Shown here piece after piece: positions 24,281 to 34,476 of a stretch of DNA of 64,000 nt (its first letter is position 1; the number at the start of each line of letters is the position of its first letter). The notes under the pieces were generated by a model. That model saw only the letters and a program-made list of their open reading frames with translations, was not told the origin of the DNA and searched no databases. The stretch lies in NCBI RefSeq assembly GCF_900184685.1, contig NZ_FXXL01000003.1, positions 186,001-250,000 on the forward strand. The letters run 5' to 3'. Both the position numbers and the translations under genes were made by a program. Source of the DNA: Butyricimonas sp. Marseille-P3923. GTDB lineage: Bacteria; Bacteroidota; Bacteroidia; Bacteroidales; Marinifilaceae.

Positions 24281-26845
24281 ATGAGAATAAAAATATACAG
24301 GTTATTCATCTGCATCATGGGACTCTTGTTTCTTGTGACCGGAGAGGTTGCCGCGAAAGGGAAAAAGAAACAAGAGGTGAAGGCGGATGCACCTGCTCCC
24401 CAGAAGCGTTCCGTGAAGTACGATCGCCTCTTCCGGGGGAAGAAGGTGGAAACTAAAAAGGGATTGCTGACGATTCATAAGATCGGGGCGAAGTTATACT
24501 TCGAGTTGCCCATGAATCTTTTGAACCGGGAGTTCCTGCTCGGAACGACGGTGAGCGAGATCAGTAATAACGGGAACGTGTTGGTCGGGCAGAAAGCATC
24601 GGAGCCGTTGCATGTGAAATTCAATATTATTGACAGCACGCTGTATATGCAGGAGGTGACGAATGGCACTCGTCCCAACGTGTATGCTGACGAGGTCGGA
24701 ATGCAACAGGCTGTGGCTAAAAGTACAATTATCCCGTTGATGCAAGCCTTTAAAATTGCCGCTTATAATCGGGACACTACCACGGTGGTTTTCGATGTGA
24801 CTGAAATGTTTTTGGGTGATAACAAGCGAATGGATCCTTTCGACCCGTATGGAAAGACTGCGGCATTCGGTTTGTTGACGAGAAAAGCGACATTGAATAA
24901 GTCGTTGTCATACTTGGACTCTTTTAAAGCATTCGAAGATAATATCTCGATTTGTTCGGTGTTGACTTATCACGAGGTACTTACCCGTAAGAACACGGGG
25001 TATCGGCATGCTGAACAGGTAACCATGAAGGTGAATCGTTCCATGATTTTGTTACCGGAAAAGGAGGATATGATGCGTTGGCGGTTGGCGGATCCCAGAG
25101 TTGGGTATTTTGTTTCATCTCGTGTACATATGGGGATGGATGTAGACCGGAGTACTCGAACTTATTTTATGCATCGTTGGAATCTGGAACCTTCGGACAT
25201 GGAGAAATTCAAGCGGGGAGAACTTGTAGAACCGGTGAAACCGATCGTGTTTTACGTGGATAATACTTTCCCCGCTTCATGGAAGAATGCTATCCATGAA
25301 GGCATACGGACATGGAACAAGGCATTCGAGCGTATCGGTTTTAAGAATGCCGTTCAATCGAAGGATTTCCCGAGAGATGATGCGGAATTTGACCCGGATA
25401 ACCTGAAATACTCTTGCGTGCGTTATGCACCGATTGGGGTTGAAAATGCCATGGGACCTTCTTGGGTAGACCCTCGCACGGGGGAGATTATGAACGCTTC
25501 GGTATTTGTATATCATGATATCGTGAAATTGGTGAACGAGATGCGTTTCGTGCAGACGGCACAACTGGACGAGCGTGTACGTACCCCTAAATTGTCAGAT
25601 GAAGTGATGCACGAGAGCCTGCGTTATATTATTGCTCACGAGGTCGGGCATTGTCTTGGATTGATGCATAATATGGCAGCTTCGGCAGCCTTTCCCGCTG
25701 ATTCGTTGAGGAGTGCGGCATTTACCCGGAAATACGGGACTACGCCTTCTATCATGGATTATGCCCGTTATAATTATATTGCGCAACCGGGAGATAAAGG
25801 AGTCGGTTTGACTCCGCCGGATTTGGGTGTGTATGATTATTACGCTATTGAAGTGGGATATCGTCCGGTACCGGAGGCGAAGAACGCGGAGGAAGAACTT
25901 CGTGTGGTACAATCTTGGATTGCGGCTAAATCCGGAGATCCGATGTATCGTTACGGCAAGCAGCAGGTGTACGACGAATATGACCCGAGCGCGTTGACCG
26001 AAGATTTAAGCGACGATGCCGTGAAAGCCGGGACTTACGGTATCAAGAATTTGCAATATATCTTGAAAAACATGAATGGTTGGTTGGATGCGGAAGACCG
26101 GGATTATACCTACCGGATAGATATGTACCGGGGAATTGCCAATCAGTTCGCCGGATACTTGAAAAATGCTTTGTTGAATGTCGGGGGATATTATTTGAAC
26201 GAGAGTTTTGTCGGGGACGGGCGTATCGCTTTCAGCGTGTTGCCCAAGGAGAAGCAGAAACGTGCCGCGATATTCGTGATGGAGCAATTGCGCACGTTGG
26301 ATTGGATTGATGCCCCGGAAGTGACTAAAAACCTGACAGTAGGAACGCCGAAGTCAGAAATTCTGGTGAAAAAGTTTGCCAAGGAACTGGTGAACACGAA
26401 ACGGGTATCCTTGGGCTACTACCGGGACCCGAAGAGTTATTCTCCGAAAGAATATCTTGATGATATATACGCGCACGTGTGGGCATCGACAATAAAGGGC
26501 AGGAATCTCACGAAGGCTGAACGTACTTTACAGTATGAGGTCGTGTGTGCTATATTGAAACGGATACAGATTCCGAATCATCGGTTAGGAGATGGCAAGA
26601 AGAGAAGGCAGACTCAAGTGGAAACGCTGGCGAAAGAGATAAATCCCGTGTTGCCGGTACAAGGATTCGGTTTCCAATATTACGTGACGAACCTGTCTAA
26701 TGATAATCAGGCGCATTTATGGCATGGGCTGTTGATTCGGGTACAGAAATTAATGGAGTCCCGACTGAACGGCGGTTCACGGGAAACCCGGAGTCATTAC
26801 GGCTTCCTTTTGGAAAAGATTGAGGATGTGCGTAACTGGAAATGA
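24281..26845 (+). CDS. Zinc-dependent metalloprotease 2 (paralogue)
   Basis: Paralogue of the preceding gene along its whole length (shared RGKKVET, ISNNGNVLVGQK, GPSWVDPR, SIMDYAR). The signal peptide (RLFICIMGLLFLVTGEVAA) is followed by a basic linker. The zinc site HEVGHCLGLMH (near residue 453) is intact. ATG 24281 (854 aa) is preferred to a TTG two codons upstream; the gap to the previous stop is about 30 bp, so the genes are in one operon. Confidence 0.87.
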   Translation: MRIKIYRLFICIMGLLFLVTGEVAAKGKKKQEVKADAPAPQKRSVKYDRLFRGKKVETKKGLLTIHKIGAKLYFELPMNLLNREFLLGTTVSEISNNGNVLVGQKASEPLHVKFNIIDSTLYMQEVTNGTRPNVYADEVGMQQAVAKSTIIPLMQAFKIAAYNRDTTTVVFDVTEMFLGDNKRMDPFDPYGKTAAFGLLTRKATLNKSLSYLDSFKAFEDNISICSVLTYHEVLTRKNTGYRHAEQVTMKVNRSMILLPEKEDMMRWRLADPRVGYFVSSRVHMGMDVDRSTRTYFMHRWNLEPSDMEKFKRGELVEPVKPIVFYVDNTFPASWKNAIHEGIRTWNKAFERIGFKNAVQSKDFPRDDAEFDPDNLKYSCVRYAPIGVENAMGPSWVDPRTGEIMNASVFVYHDIVKLVNEMRFVQTAQLDERVRTPKLSDEVMHESLRYIIAHEVGHCLGLMHNMAASAAFPADSLRSAAFTRKYGTTPSIMDYARYNYIAQPGDKGVGLTPPDLGVYDYYAIEVGYRPVPEAKNAEEELRVVQSWIAAKSGDPMYRYGKQQVYDEYDPSALTEDLSDDAVKAGTYGIKNLQYILKNMNGWLDAEDRDYTYRIDMYRGIANQFAGYLKNALLNVGGYYLNESFVGDGRIAFSVLPKEKQKRAAIFVMEQLRTLDWIDAPEVTKNLTVGTPKSEILVKKFAKELVNTKRVSLGYYRDPKSYSPKEYLDDIYAHVWASTIKGRNLTKAERTLQYEVVCAILKRIQIPNHRLGDGKKRRQTQVETLAKEINPVLPVQGFGFQYYVTNLSNDNQAHLWHGLLIRVQKLMESRLNGGSRETRSHYGFLLEKIEDVRNWK

Positions 26846-26888
26846 GCGAGATATTAATTGATAAATAAGAAAATAAAAATATAAACAG

Positions 26889-29495
26889 ATGAAAAGAAGT
26901 TTTGTTTTATTCACGGTTCTCCTTGTACTGGTGGCTTTCACGGATATTCACGCTGCCGGTAGAAAGGATAAAAAGAAAAAGGACACGGAGAAGGTGGAGA
27001 AATTGAGCAAGTACGACAAACTTTTTAAAGGTAAGAAGGTCGATACCAAGAAAGGTTTTATGACGTTACATTTGGTGAACGGTAAAATCTATTTCGAGTT
27101 GCCGGTTTCTTTGTTGGGCAGAGAGTTCTTGTTGGGCTCGAAGATCGTGGAGACTTCCGACATGGGGAGCGGTACCGTGGGATTGATGGGAACCCGCCCG
27201 AAACATTTTGCTTTCTCGTTGCAGGACAGTACCCTGATGATGTGTGAAATCAGTCGTAATGGTCAACTTCCTTTATATTCGGATTCGAGTGAAGAGGGGG
27301 TGCAGGAGGCTATCCGTATGAATAGTATTCATCCGCTTATCAATTCATTCCCCGTGTTGGCGTATAATGCCGATAGTACGGCTATCGTGTTTGATATGAC
27401 GGATTTCCTTGTGGGGCATGATGAGGATATGACTCCTTTCAGTAGCGGGAAACGTACGCAGGAGTACGGTCGTGCCGGGATAGCCCCTGAATTTAAAAAG
27501 GATTTGTCATACGTGGTGAGCACAAAGGCTTTCGAGGATAACGTGTCTGTTGTTTCCTGTCTGGGATATTGGTTTGATTTGGTTATGGGCGGACAATATG
27601 TGATTTCGAAGAGCGAACCCTTAACGGCTAAAGTGAATCGTACCTTCATGCTGTTGCCGGAGCATCCGACAATGCGTCCCCGTTTGGCAGACCCGAGGGT
27701 AGGTATCTCAACTTCTGCTTGTGAGAATATGACAACCAAGGTCGATCGTTCCGTTGAAAGACATTACATGGAGCGTTGGGATATTCAACCCGCGGATGTG
27801 GAAGCCTATCGACAAGGGAAATTGACAGAACCGGTGAAACCGATTGTGTTCTATCTGGATCCTAATTTCCCTAAAGCGTGGCGTGCGCATGTGGCGCAAG
27901 GTGTTTTGGATTGGAATAAGGCTTTCGAGGCTATCGGTTTCAAAAATGCCATTCAAGTAAAAGATTACCCGACAAATGAGCCCGAGTTCGATCCGGATAA
28001 TATGAAATATAACACGATTCGCTACGTGCCGACGGGTGTGGTGACGATGATGAAAGACGCCGCTTGGGTAGATCCTCGCAATGGCGAGATTCGTAACGCT
28101 TCTCTATTCTTGTTTCATGACTTGTTGAAATGGAATAACATTCAACGTTTCGTGCAGACTTCGCAAGTTGACGAGGGTGCCCGTCACTTGAAATTGTCGG
28201 ATGAGTTGCAGGGTGAATCTATTCGGGCAGCCGTGCGTCACGAGATTGGACACACGTTGGGATTGATTAATAATATGGCAGGTTCGGCTGCTATCCCGAC
28301 GGATTCTTTGCGTTCGGCTTCCTATACCCAAAAGTACGGGATTACGGCTTCCGTGATGGATAATATCGGCTTTAATTACGTGGCTCAACCGGAGGATAAA
28401 GGGGTAGCTTTAGTACCTCAACTGGGGACGTATGACTATTATGTTATAAAAGTGGCATACCAACCTGTATTTGGCGTGAATACGCCGGAAGAGGAGAATA
28501 AGGTGGTTGCCGGGTGGATTGCCGAGAAAGCCGGCGATCCGATGTATCGTTTCGCTCCCGAACAATATCTGTTGACGACCTTCGACCCCAGTGGATTATC
28601 GTACGATTTGGGTGACGATGCCATTAAAGCCAGTGCATATGGGCTCAAGAACTTGAAATATATCATGGAGCACATGAACGAATGGATGGATAAGGAAGAC
28701 CGGGATTATAATTACCGGAATGACATGTATCGCTTTATCGTGGCACAGGTAAAGGGATATTTGTTCAACGTGTACCGAAATATCGGTTCTTTCTACTTGA
28801 ATGAACCGTTCGTGGGTGATCCGAATCCGACACTTACAGTCGTGCCGAAAGAGGTGCAACGGGCTTCTTTGAAATTCGTGATCGAGCAGTTGAAAGATTT
28901 AAGGTGGTTGGATCAGGAAGAGGTAATCAAAAATCTAAGTTTTAACGGTTCTCAAGCGATGAAAATTTTGAAATCTTATGTCGTGAAGGAAAAAAACGTG
29001 ATTACCGATTTATATCAGACCAAACGCATATCTTTGACTTATCATCGTGATCCTAACTCATATAGTCCGAAAGAGTATATCGAGGATTTATATGAACTTG
29101 TATTCGAACCCACGAAACGGGGAAGGGCGTTGACGGATGAGGAGCGAGTGATGCAAGCGGAATTCATTTCAAACGTGCGTAATGATGTCGATATTAACGG
29201 TCGGGTAAGATGGTTCGGGCAATATTATGCAACAGAGGCAGATGTAAACGCCGGTTTGGATGAAGAATTAGAAGAAGAATCCGCGCAAGAACCGGAACAT
29301 CAAGCTTTCGGACATCGTTGGGTGGTGGAAAACATTGCGGCGGATAACCAGAAACATTTGTGGTACTCCGTGTACGATAAGATAAAAGAGTTGCTTAAAA
29401 AGCAACGCTATACGGGTGATGCCCGGACACGAGCTCATTATGATTATTTGTTATTCCTGATGACTCGTTCGTGGAAGGACATGCCTAAGATCTAA
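26889..29495 (+). CDS. Metalloprotease paralogue 3 with altered zinc site
   Basis: The third tandem paralogue (868 aa) has a signal peptide (FVLFTVLLVLVAF) and the same domain order. Its zinc motif reads HEIGHTLGLIN (451-461): the third histidine ligand of HExxHxxGxxH is Asn (codon AAT, 28269-28271), and the following Met-turn region is SVMDNIGFNY instead of SIMDYARFNY. It also has an acidic insertion near the C-terminus (DEELEEESAQEPEH). It may be a weak or dead protease acting in binding, or may use another ligand. A short perfect hairpin separates it from susC. Confidence 0.85.
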   Translation: MKRSFVLFTVLLVLVAFTDIHAAGRKDKKKKDTEKVEKLSKYDKLFKGKKVDTKKGFMTLHLVNGKIYFELPVSLLGREFLLGSKIVETSDMGSGTVGLMGTRPKHFAFSLQDSTLMMCEISRNGQLPLYSDSSEEGVQEAIRMNSIHPLINSFPVLAYNADSTAIVFDMTDFLVGHDEDMTPFSSGKRTQEYGRAGIAPEFKKDLSYVVSTKAFEDNVSVVSCLGYWFDLVMGGQYVISKSEPLTAKVNRTFMLLPEHPTMRPRLADPRVGISTSACENMTTKVDRSVERHYMERWDIQPADVEAYRQGKLTEPVKPIVFYLDPNFPKAWRAHVAQGVLDWNKAFEAIGFKNAIQVKDYPTNEPEFDPDNMKYNTIRYVPTGVVTMMKDAAWVDPRNGEIRNASLFLFHDLLKWNNIQRFVQTSQVDEGARHLKLSDELQGESIRAAVRHEIGHTLGLINNMAGSAAIPTDSLRSASYTQKYGITASVMDNIGFNYVAQPEDKGVALVPQLGTYDYYVIKVAYQPVFGVNTPEEENKVVAGWIAEKAGDPMYRFAPEQYLLTTFDPSGLSYDLGDDAIKASAYGLKNLKYIMEHMNEWMDKEDRDYNYRNDMYRFIVAQVKGYLFNVYRNIGSFYLNEPFVGDPNPTLTVVPKEVQRASLKFVIEQLKDLRWLDQEEVIKNLSFNGSQAMKILKSYVVKEKNVITDLYQTKRISLTYHRDPNSYSPKEYIEDLYELVFEPTKRGRALTDEERVMQAEFISNVRNDVDINGRVRWFGQYYATEADVNAGLDEELEEESAQEPEHQAFGHRWVVENIAADNQKHLWYSVYDKIKELLKKQRYTGDARTRAHYDYLLFLMTRSWKDMPKI

Positions 29496-29500
29496 ATATG

Positions 29501-29520
29501 TAGTCCGGGTGCCCGGACTA
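29501..29520 (+). promoter_or_regulatory. Intergenic hairpin before susC
   Basis: TAGTCCGG-GTGC-CCGGACTA, an 8-bp GC-rich stem with a 4-nt loop, without a T-run, 37 bp upstream of the susC ATG. Likely an RNA-processing or stabilising structure inside the operon rather than a terminator. Confidence 0.6.
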
Positions 29521-29557
29521 CTTGAGTCAGAATTATTACTAACAAAATCCGTAGGAT

Positions 29558-32500
29558 ATGAATTTCAGATTTGAGAAAAAAATGAGAGAAAATTTTTTAC
29601 ACTCGGGTATTCTGAAGGGAGTCTTGTTACTCTGCTTCATGTGCGTACTCAAGGTAACTCCTGCCGCGGCGCAGAAGTTATCGTTGACCTTCCAGAATGC
29701 AACCATGGAACAGGTGCTGGAGGAGTTGAAAAGTAAAACATCTTATGATGTGCTGTACAATTTTGAAGAAATCGCCAAGATTCCTTCCGTGACGAAAGTA
29801 TTTAAAGACGCTTCCGTGGAGGAGATTCTGCAGTATTGTTTGAAAAACACGAACTATACTTACAACATCGTGAACAACATCATCGTGATTAAGTTGAAAG
29901 AAGCGAATGACAAAAAGGACGTGAAAGTAAAAGAACGCACCGTTCGGGGAGTCGTGATGGATGAGCGGGGCGAACCGCTACCCGGTGCGACAGTCATGCT
30001 CAAGGGAACGAAGATGGGGGTCGCAACCGATGCGAACGGAGCATTTAAAGTCACTTTTGTCCCGATGGACAGTACCGTTTTTGTTGTTTCCTTTGTCGGT
30101 ATGGTCACGAAAGAAGTGGTGGTCAGCAATGATACCAAGAATGATGATAAACCTTTATCTATCCGTTTGGCGGAAGAAAAAATGGAGATGGAAGAGGTGG
30201 TGATCACGGGATATGGTAACATCAATAAGAAAAGTTTCACGGGAAACTCGATTAAGGTCGATCGAGAAGAATTGTTGAAAGTATCCAAAAATAATGTTTT
30301 AGCGGCTTTACAGACATTCGATCCGTCTTTTCGTATACAGGAAAACACGGAGTGGGGGTCTGACCCGAATGCCGTGCCGGAGTTGTATATTCGTGGTCGT
30401 TCCGGTATTGGGGTGAAGGAATTGGATGCTGACGCTTTGTCAAAGTCTAATTTGAAAAATAACCCGAACTTGCCGCTTTTCATCATGGACGGATTCGAGA
30501 TATCGGTAACCAAATTGTATGATATGGATATTAACCGAATCGAGAATATCACCTTGTTGAAAGATGCTGCTGCGACAGCCATGTATGGTTCCCGTGCGGC
30601 AAATGGTGTGGTTGTCATCACAACTGTAGCTCCGACACCCGGAAAGCTTTCCGTTTCATACAGTATGACCGGAACGGTAACTATGCCGGATTTGTCGGAT
30701 TATAATTTGATGAATGCCAAGGAAAAATTGGCAACAGAATTAGCTGCCGGAATTTATCAGAGTGATAAACCGATGGAACAATATATATTGGATAGTGAAT
30801 ATAACAAGAAATTGGATAATGTGGCACGTGGGGTGGATACCTATTGGTTATCGAAACCATTGCACACGGCGTTTAATCATAAGCACAGTTTATATGTAGA
30901 CGGGGGAACGAATGATATTCGGTTTGGTGTGGATTTGGGATACAATAATGAAGACGGTGTAATGAAAGACTCCTACCGAGATCGTATCAGCATGGGGTTG
31001 TATTTGGATTACCGTATTAAATCTTTTCAAGTGAAGAACTATATCTCTTATGGGGTAACGCGTTCTGCTGATTCTCCTTATGGGACTTTTTCCGATTATA
31101 CGACCAAATTACCGTATGATGAATACAAAAATGCGGATGGAACTTATAAACGAGCTTTGGAATCGTGGCACATGTCTACCGACCAAACCAATCCGCTGTA
31201 TGAAGCCGGGTTGAAGAGTTTCAATCGTACAGAATACCATGAACTGATAAATAACTTGAGTGCAAATTGGTATATTAATGATTATTTGCAGGTTAAAGGT
31301 CAGTTTACTGTAACAAAAACAAACAATAAAACCCGCAATTTTATAGATCCGTTATCTAAAAAGAATACGGATGAATTGGATGTTTCCAATGCTGTTGCGG
31401 GAGAATTGACTGTATCTACTTCCGAGAGCTTGGGATGGGATATGAATGTCGTATTAGCCTATAACCGCTCGATCGAGAAGCATAATATGAATTTCTCTTT
31501 GGGTATCAATGCAACTTCGAGTTCGGCTGAAAGTGTGTCAACTCAATATCGCGGATTTCCGTCCGGAGATTTTAGTTCTCCCAGTTATGCGCAGGATGTG
31601 TACGAGAAGCCGTCAAATGGCGATGACAAGAGTCGTTTATTCGGTTTCTTGGGAATGTTGAATTATAGCTATAATAATATTTATTTATTGGATGCTTCGT
31701 TACGTGTAGACGGTTCTTCAAAATTCGGAACGGACAATAAAACCGGATTATTCTGGTCATTGGGTGCGGGTATCGCTCTGCACAATTATGATTTTATAAA
31801 AAATATCGGTTTTATTGATGAGTTAAAACTACGCGGGACTTATGGGGCGACAGGAAAAGTGAATTTTGAGCCTTATGCGGCGAAAACCGTGTATAACATT
31901 GACGGATTGGAGTGGTATGAAACCGGGATGGGAGCATCCATGGTTGCCATGGGAAATAAAAATTTGGGTTGGGAAACTACCTATACGACAGATTTAGGAG
32001 TGGATATAGGTTTTCTTGACAGATTGTTTTACGTGACAGCTTCTTGGTATAACAAGAAAACGGTGGATTTGGTGAATGATGTAACCATACCGAGTTCTAC
32101 CGGTTTCACCACGTACAAGGATAACGTGGGCGAAATGCAGAATCGCGGGTTCGAGGTCAGCGTACGTAGCAATATTTTTAGAAGTCGGGATATTAACTTT
32201 TCTATTTTTGCAAATTTGGCTCACAATGAGAATAAGATATTGAAAATCTCCAGTACTTTAAGAGATTATAATGCCCGAGTTGATGCGATGTACGAGGAAT
32301 TAGGCAAATACAAAACCGAGGCAACCAAACCGTTTAAAAAATTCGAGGAAGGGGCTTCGACCACGGCTATTTCGGTTGTGAAATCGCACGGAATAGATCC
32401 GGCAACCGGTAATGAGATTCTGGAAAAAAGAGACGGGACATTGACCACGGTATGGGATTCTGCCGACCAGATTAGTTATGGTGACACGGAACCGGATATA

Positions 32501-32956
32501 CAAGGGTCTTTTGGTTTTAATTTCAGGTATAAGCAATTGTCGTTATACGCTACTTTTATGTATGAGTATGGAGGTCAACGTTACAATCAGACTTTAGTAA
32601 ATAAAGTGGAGAATGCCGATGTGTACAATGATAACGTGGATAAACGAGTGTTGTCCCAGAGATGGAAACAACCGGGTGATAATGCTAAATTCAAAAAATT
32701 GGAAAGTGGAAAAAACTCTATCGTGATGACACGTGCTTCTACTCGGTTTGTTGAAGATTATAATTTATTGACGTTGAATTCTGTTACCCTAGGTTATGAT
32801 TTTCCGCAGAGGTGGTTGAAAAAAGCGGGTTTAAGTATGGTACGTTTCGAGTTGGGCGCTAATGATTTGGCTCGTTTCTGTACCGTGAAGCAAGAGCGTG
32901 GATTGAGTTATCCATATGCGCGAACGATGAATTTTTCATTGAAAGCTACTTTTTAA
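29558..32956 (+). CDS. SusC/RagA-type TonB-dependent transporter with STN domain
   Basis: An outer-membrane transporter driven by TonB. In order: a signal peptide (about 1-39, ending AAAQ), an STN signalling domain (40-113), a carboxypeptidase-regulatory-like domain (about 128-205, GVVMDERGEPLPGATVMLKG), a TonB-box region (EEVVITGYG), a plug (about 213-355, LLKDAAATAMYGSRAANGV) and a beta-barrel to residue 1132. The STN domain marks it as a signal-transducing receptor talking to FecR. It is followed by susD. With three proteases upstream, the cargo is plausibly peptide rather than glycan, which is inference. Confidence 0.95.
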   Translation: MNFRFEKKMRENFLHSGILKGVLLLCFMCVLKVTPAAAQKLSLTFQNATMEQVLEELKSKTSYDVLYNFEEIAKIPSVTKVFKDASVEEILQYCLKNTNYTYNIVNNIIVIKLKEANDKKDVKVKERTVRGVVMDERGEPLPGATVMLKGTKMGVATDANGAFKVTFVPMDSTVFVVSFVGMVTKEVVVSNDTKNDDKPLSIRLAEEKMEMEEVVITGYGNINKKSFTGNSIKVDREELLKVSKNNVLAALQTFDPSFRIQENTEWGSDPNAVPELYIRGRSGIGVKELDADALSKSNLKNNPNLPLFIMDGFEISVTKLYDMDINRIENITLLKDAAATAMYGSRAANGVVVITTVAPTPGKLSVSYSMTGTVTMPDLSDYNLMNAKEKLATELAAGIYQSDKPMEQYILDSEYNKKLDNVARGVDTYWLSKPLHTAFNHKHSLYVDGGTNDIRFGVDLGYNNEDGVMKDSYRDRISMGLYLDYRIKSFQVKNYISYGVTRSADSPYGTFSDYTTKLPYDEYKNADGTYKRALESWHMSTDQTNPLYEAGLKSFNRTEYHELINNLSANWYINDYLQVKGQFTVTKTNNKTRNFIDPLSKKNTDELDVSNAVAGELTVSTSESLGWDMNVVLAYNRSIEKHNMNFSLGINATSSSAESVSTQYRGFPSGDFSSPSYAQDVYEKPSNGDDKSRLFGFLGMLNYSYNNIYLLDASLRVDGSSKFGTDNKTGLFWSLGAGIALHNYDFIKNIGFIDELKLRGTYGATGKVNFEPYAAKTVYNIDGLEWYETGMGASMVAMGNKNLGWETTYTTDLGVDIGFLDRLFYVTASWYNKKTVDLVNDVTIPSSTGFTTYKDNVGEMQNRGFEVSVRSNIFRSRDINFSIFANLAHNENKILKISSTLRDYNARVDAMYEELGKYKTEATKPFKKFEEGASTTAISVVKSHGIDPATGNEILEKRDGTLTTVWDSADQISYGDTEPDIQGSFGFNFRYKQLSLYATFMYEYGGQRYNQTLVNKVENADVYNDNVDKRVLSQRWKQPGDNAKFKKLESGKNSIVMTRASTRFVEDYNLLTLNSVTLGYDFPQRWLKKAGLSMVRFELGANDLARFCTVKQERGLSYPYARTMNFSLKATF

Positions 32957-32993
32957 ATGATTCTTTTGAGGTAGAAGAAGAAAAAACAGAAAT

Positions 32994-34457
32994 ATGAGAA
33001 AGATTAATATACTATACGTGATTATACCTTTATTGCTCAGTGCCTGCGGCAATTGGCTGGATGTGAAACCGAGCAATGAAGTGGATGAGGAAGACCTCTT
33101 TAATTCAGGCAGTGGTTATAGAACAGCCTTGAATGGTATATATAAAGATATGTCATCCAGTGAATTGTGGGGACGGGAATTAACGTGGGGATTTGCGGAT
33201 GTACTTGCTCAATATTATTATAAGGGGAATTTGGGAAATAATTCTATACCTTACAATCGGGCAGTACAATATTTGTATGATGACAAAAATTTGGAGCCGC
33301 TGATTCAGAATATCTGGTCTAAAGGGTACAATGTGATTGCCAATTGTAATAACTTGATTCAGAATATTAGTCTGGAAGATACGGTAAAGTTTCAGGAAAA
33401 ACGTATCGAACGGGATATGATTCATGGGGAAGCCATTGCTTGCCGCGGATTTATGCATTTTGAATTGTTACGTTATTTTGCACCTTCTCTAAAAGAGGCG
33501 GGGAGTGATTTGTATATGCCTTATTTCGATAAATTTCCTTCTTTAATGGAATCATATTTGTCTGTTCCGGATATGATTAAGAAGATAGAAGCGGATTTGC
33601 TGAAAGCTCGTGAAATACTGGCTACCACTGATTTATTGGAAGGCATGGTTTATTTATTGCGGACAGACCTCCGCTACGAGGGTGGTGCCAGTTCGGGTAA
33701 CGCACCTTCGGATATATTCTTTAATTATCGGGGATTCCGCATGAATTACACGGCAGTGACGGCTGCTTTGGCTCGTTTATATTTTTATGCCGATCGTTTG
33801 GAAGAGGCTGCGGATATGGCGACGGAAGTGATCGATTTTGTAGATGAGAATAATAATAATGTATTCACGTTTACCGATAAGTCGAATTTCTCCGTGAATA
33901 CGAAAATGTATAATGATTTGATTTTTGCGCTTTCCCAACGTAAATTGACCGAGAATTTCGAGAAGTATGACGAAACGGAAGATAGTGAATGTCATTTAGG
34001 TATGGATTATGATGATTGGGAGGAGATTGCCGGAGAAGATGCTGGGGATAGAAGAGTGTCTCAAGACGGAGGATTGGTACGTGTTTTTTACGACGAGTAT
34101 TACGTGTTGACCCGTAAATATTACAATGCATCAGAAATGAATGATGTAAACAAACGTATTATTCCAGTTATTCGTTTGAGTGAGATGTATTACATCCGGG
34201 GAGAGTATTATGCGAGCCTCGGGCAATATGATCAGGCGGTATTGGAATTGGAAAACGTAAGAGGGGCAAGGGGGTGTACTACCGGACGTATCAGTGCATC
34301 AGACTTGGAGGAATTTCATGATTTGATATTGGAAGACGCGAAAAAAGAATTTTGGGGTGAAGGTCAGCTTTTCCAATTCTATAAGAAATATAACGTGAAG
34401 CCGACTTCAAAGGCAAACTTCGTGTTGCCGTTACCGGAAAATGAATCAGCGCTTTAA
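32994..34457 (+). CDS. SusD/RagB-type surface lipoprotein
   Basis: The lid-like ligand-binding lipoprotein that caps SusC on the cell surface. It has a lipoprotein signal with lipobox LLSAC, the conserved N-terminal GNWLDVKPSNEVDEEDLF and the helical repeat pattern of the family, ending in LYFY/MYYIRGEYYASLG- and FWGEGQLFQFYK-type segments. At 487 aa it is slightly short but complete. It starts 37 bp after susC. Sugar-utilisation enzymes are absent from the locus. Confidence 0.93.
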   Translation: MRKINILYVIIPLLLSACGNWLDVKPSNEVDEEDLFNSGSGYRTALNGIYKDMSSSELWGRELTWGFADVLAQYYYKGNLGNNSIPYNRAVQYLYDDKNLEPLIQNIWSKGYNVIANCNNLIQNISLEDTVKFQEKRIERDMIHGEAIACRGFMHFELLRYFAPSLKEAGSDLYMPYFDKFPSLMESYLSVPDMIKKIEADLLKAREILATTDLLEGMVYLLRTDLRYEGGASSGNAPSDIFFNYRGFRMNYTAVTAALARLYFYADRLEEAADMATEVIDFVDENNNNVFTFTDKSNFSVNTKMYNDLIFALSQRKLTENFEKYDETEDSECHLGMDYDDWEEIAGEDAGDRRVSQDGGLVRVFYDEYYVLTRKYYNASEMNDVNKRIIPVIRLSEMYYIRGEYYASLGQYDQAVLELENVRGARGCTTGRISASDLEEFHDLILEDAKKEFWGEGQLFQFYKKYNVKPTSKANFVLPLPENESAL

Positions 34458-34476
34458 TGAATTAAAATTTAGAGAG

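Noticed and set aside
29860-30621. 253-codon minus-strand ORF inside susC
   Set aside because: Antisense shadow of the conserved STN, CarboxypepD-like and plug regions.
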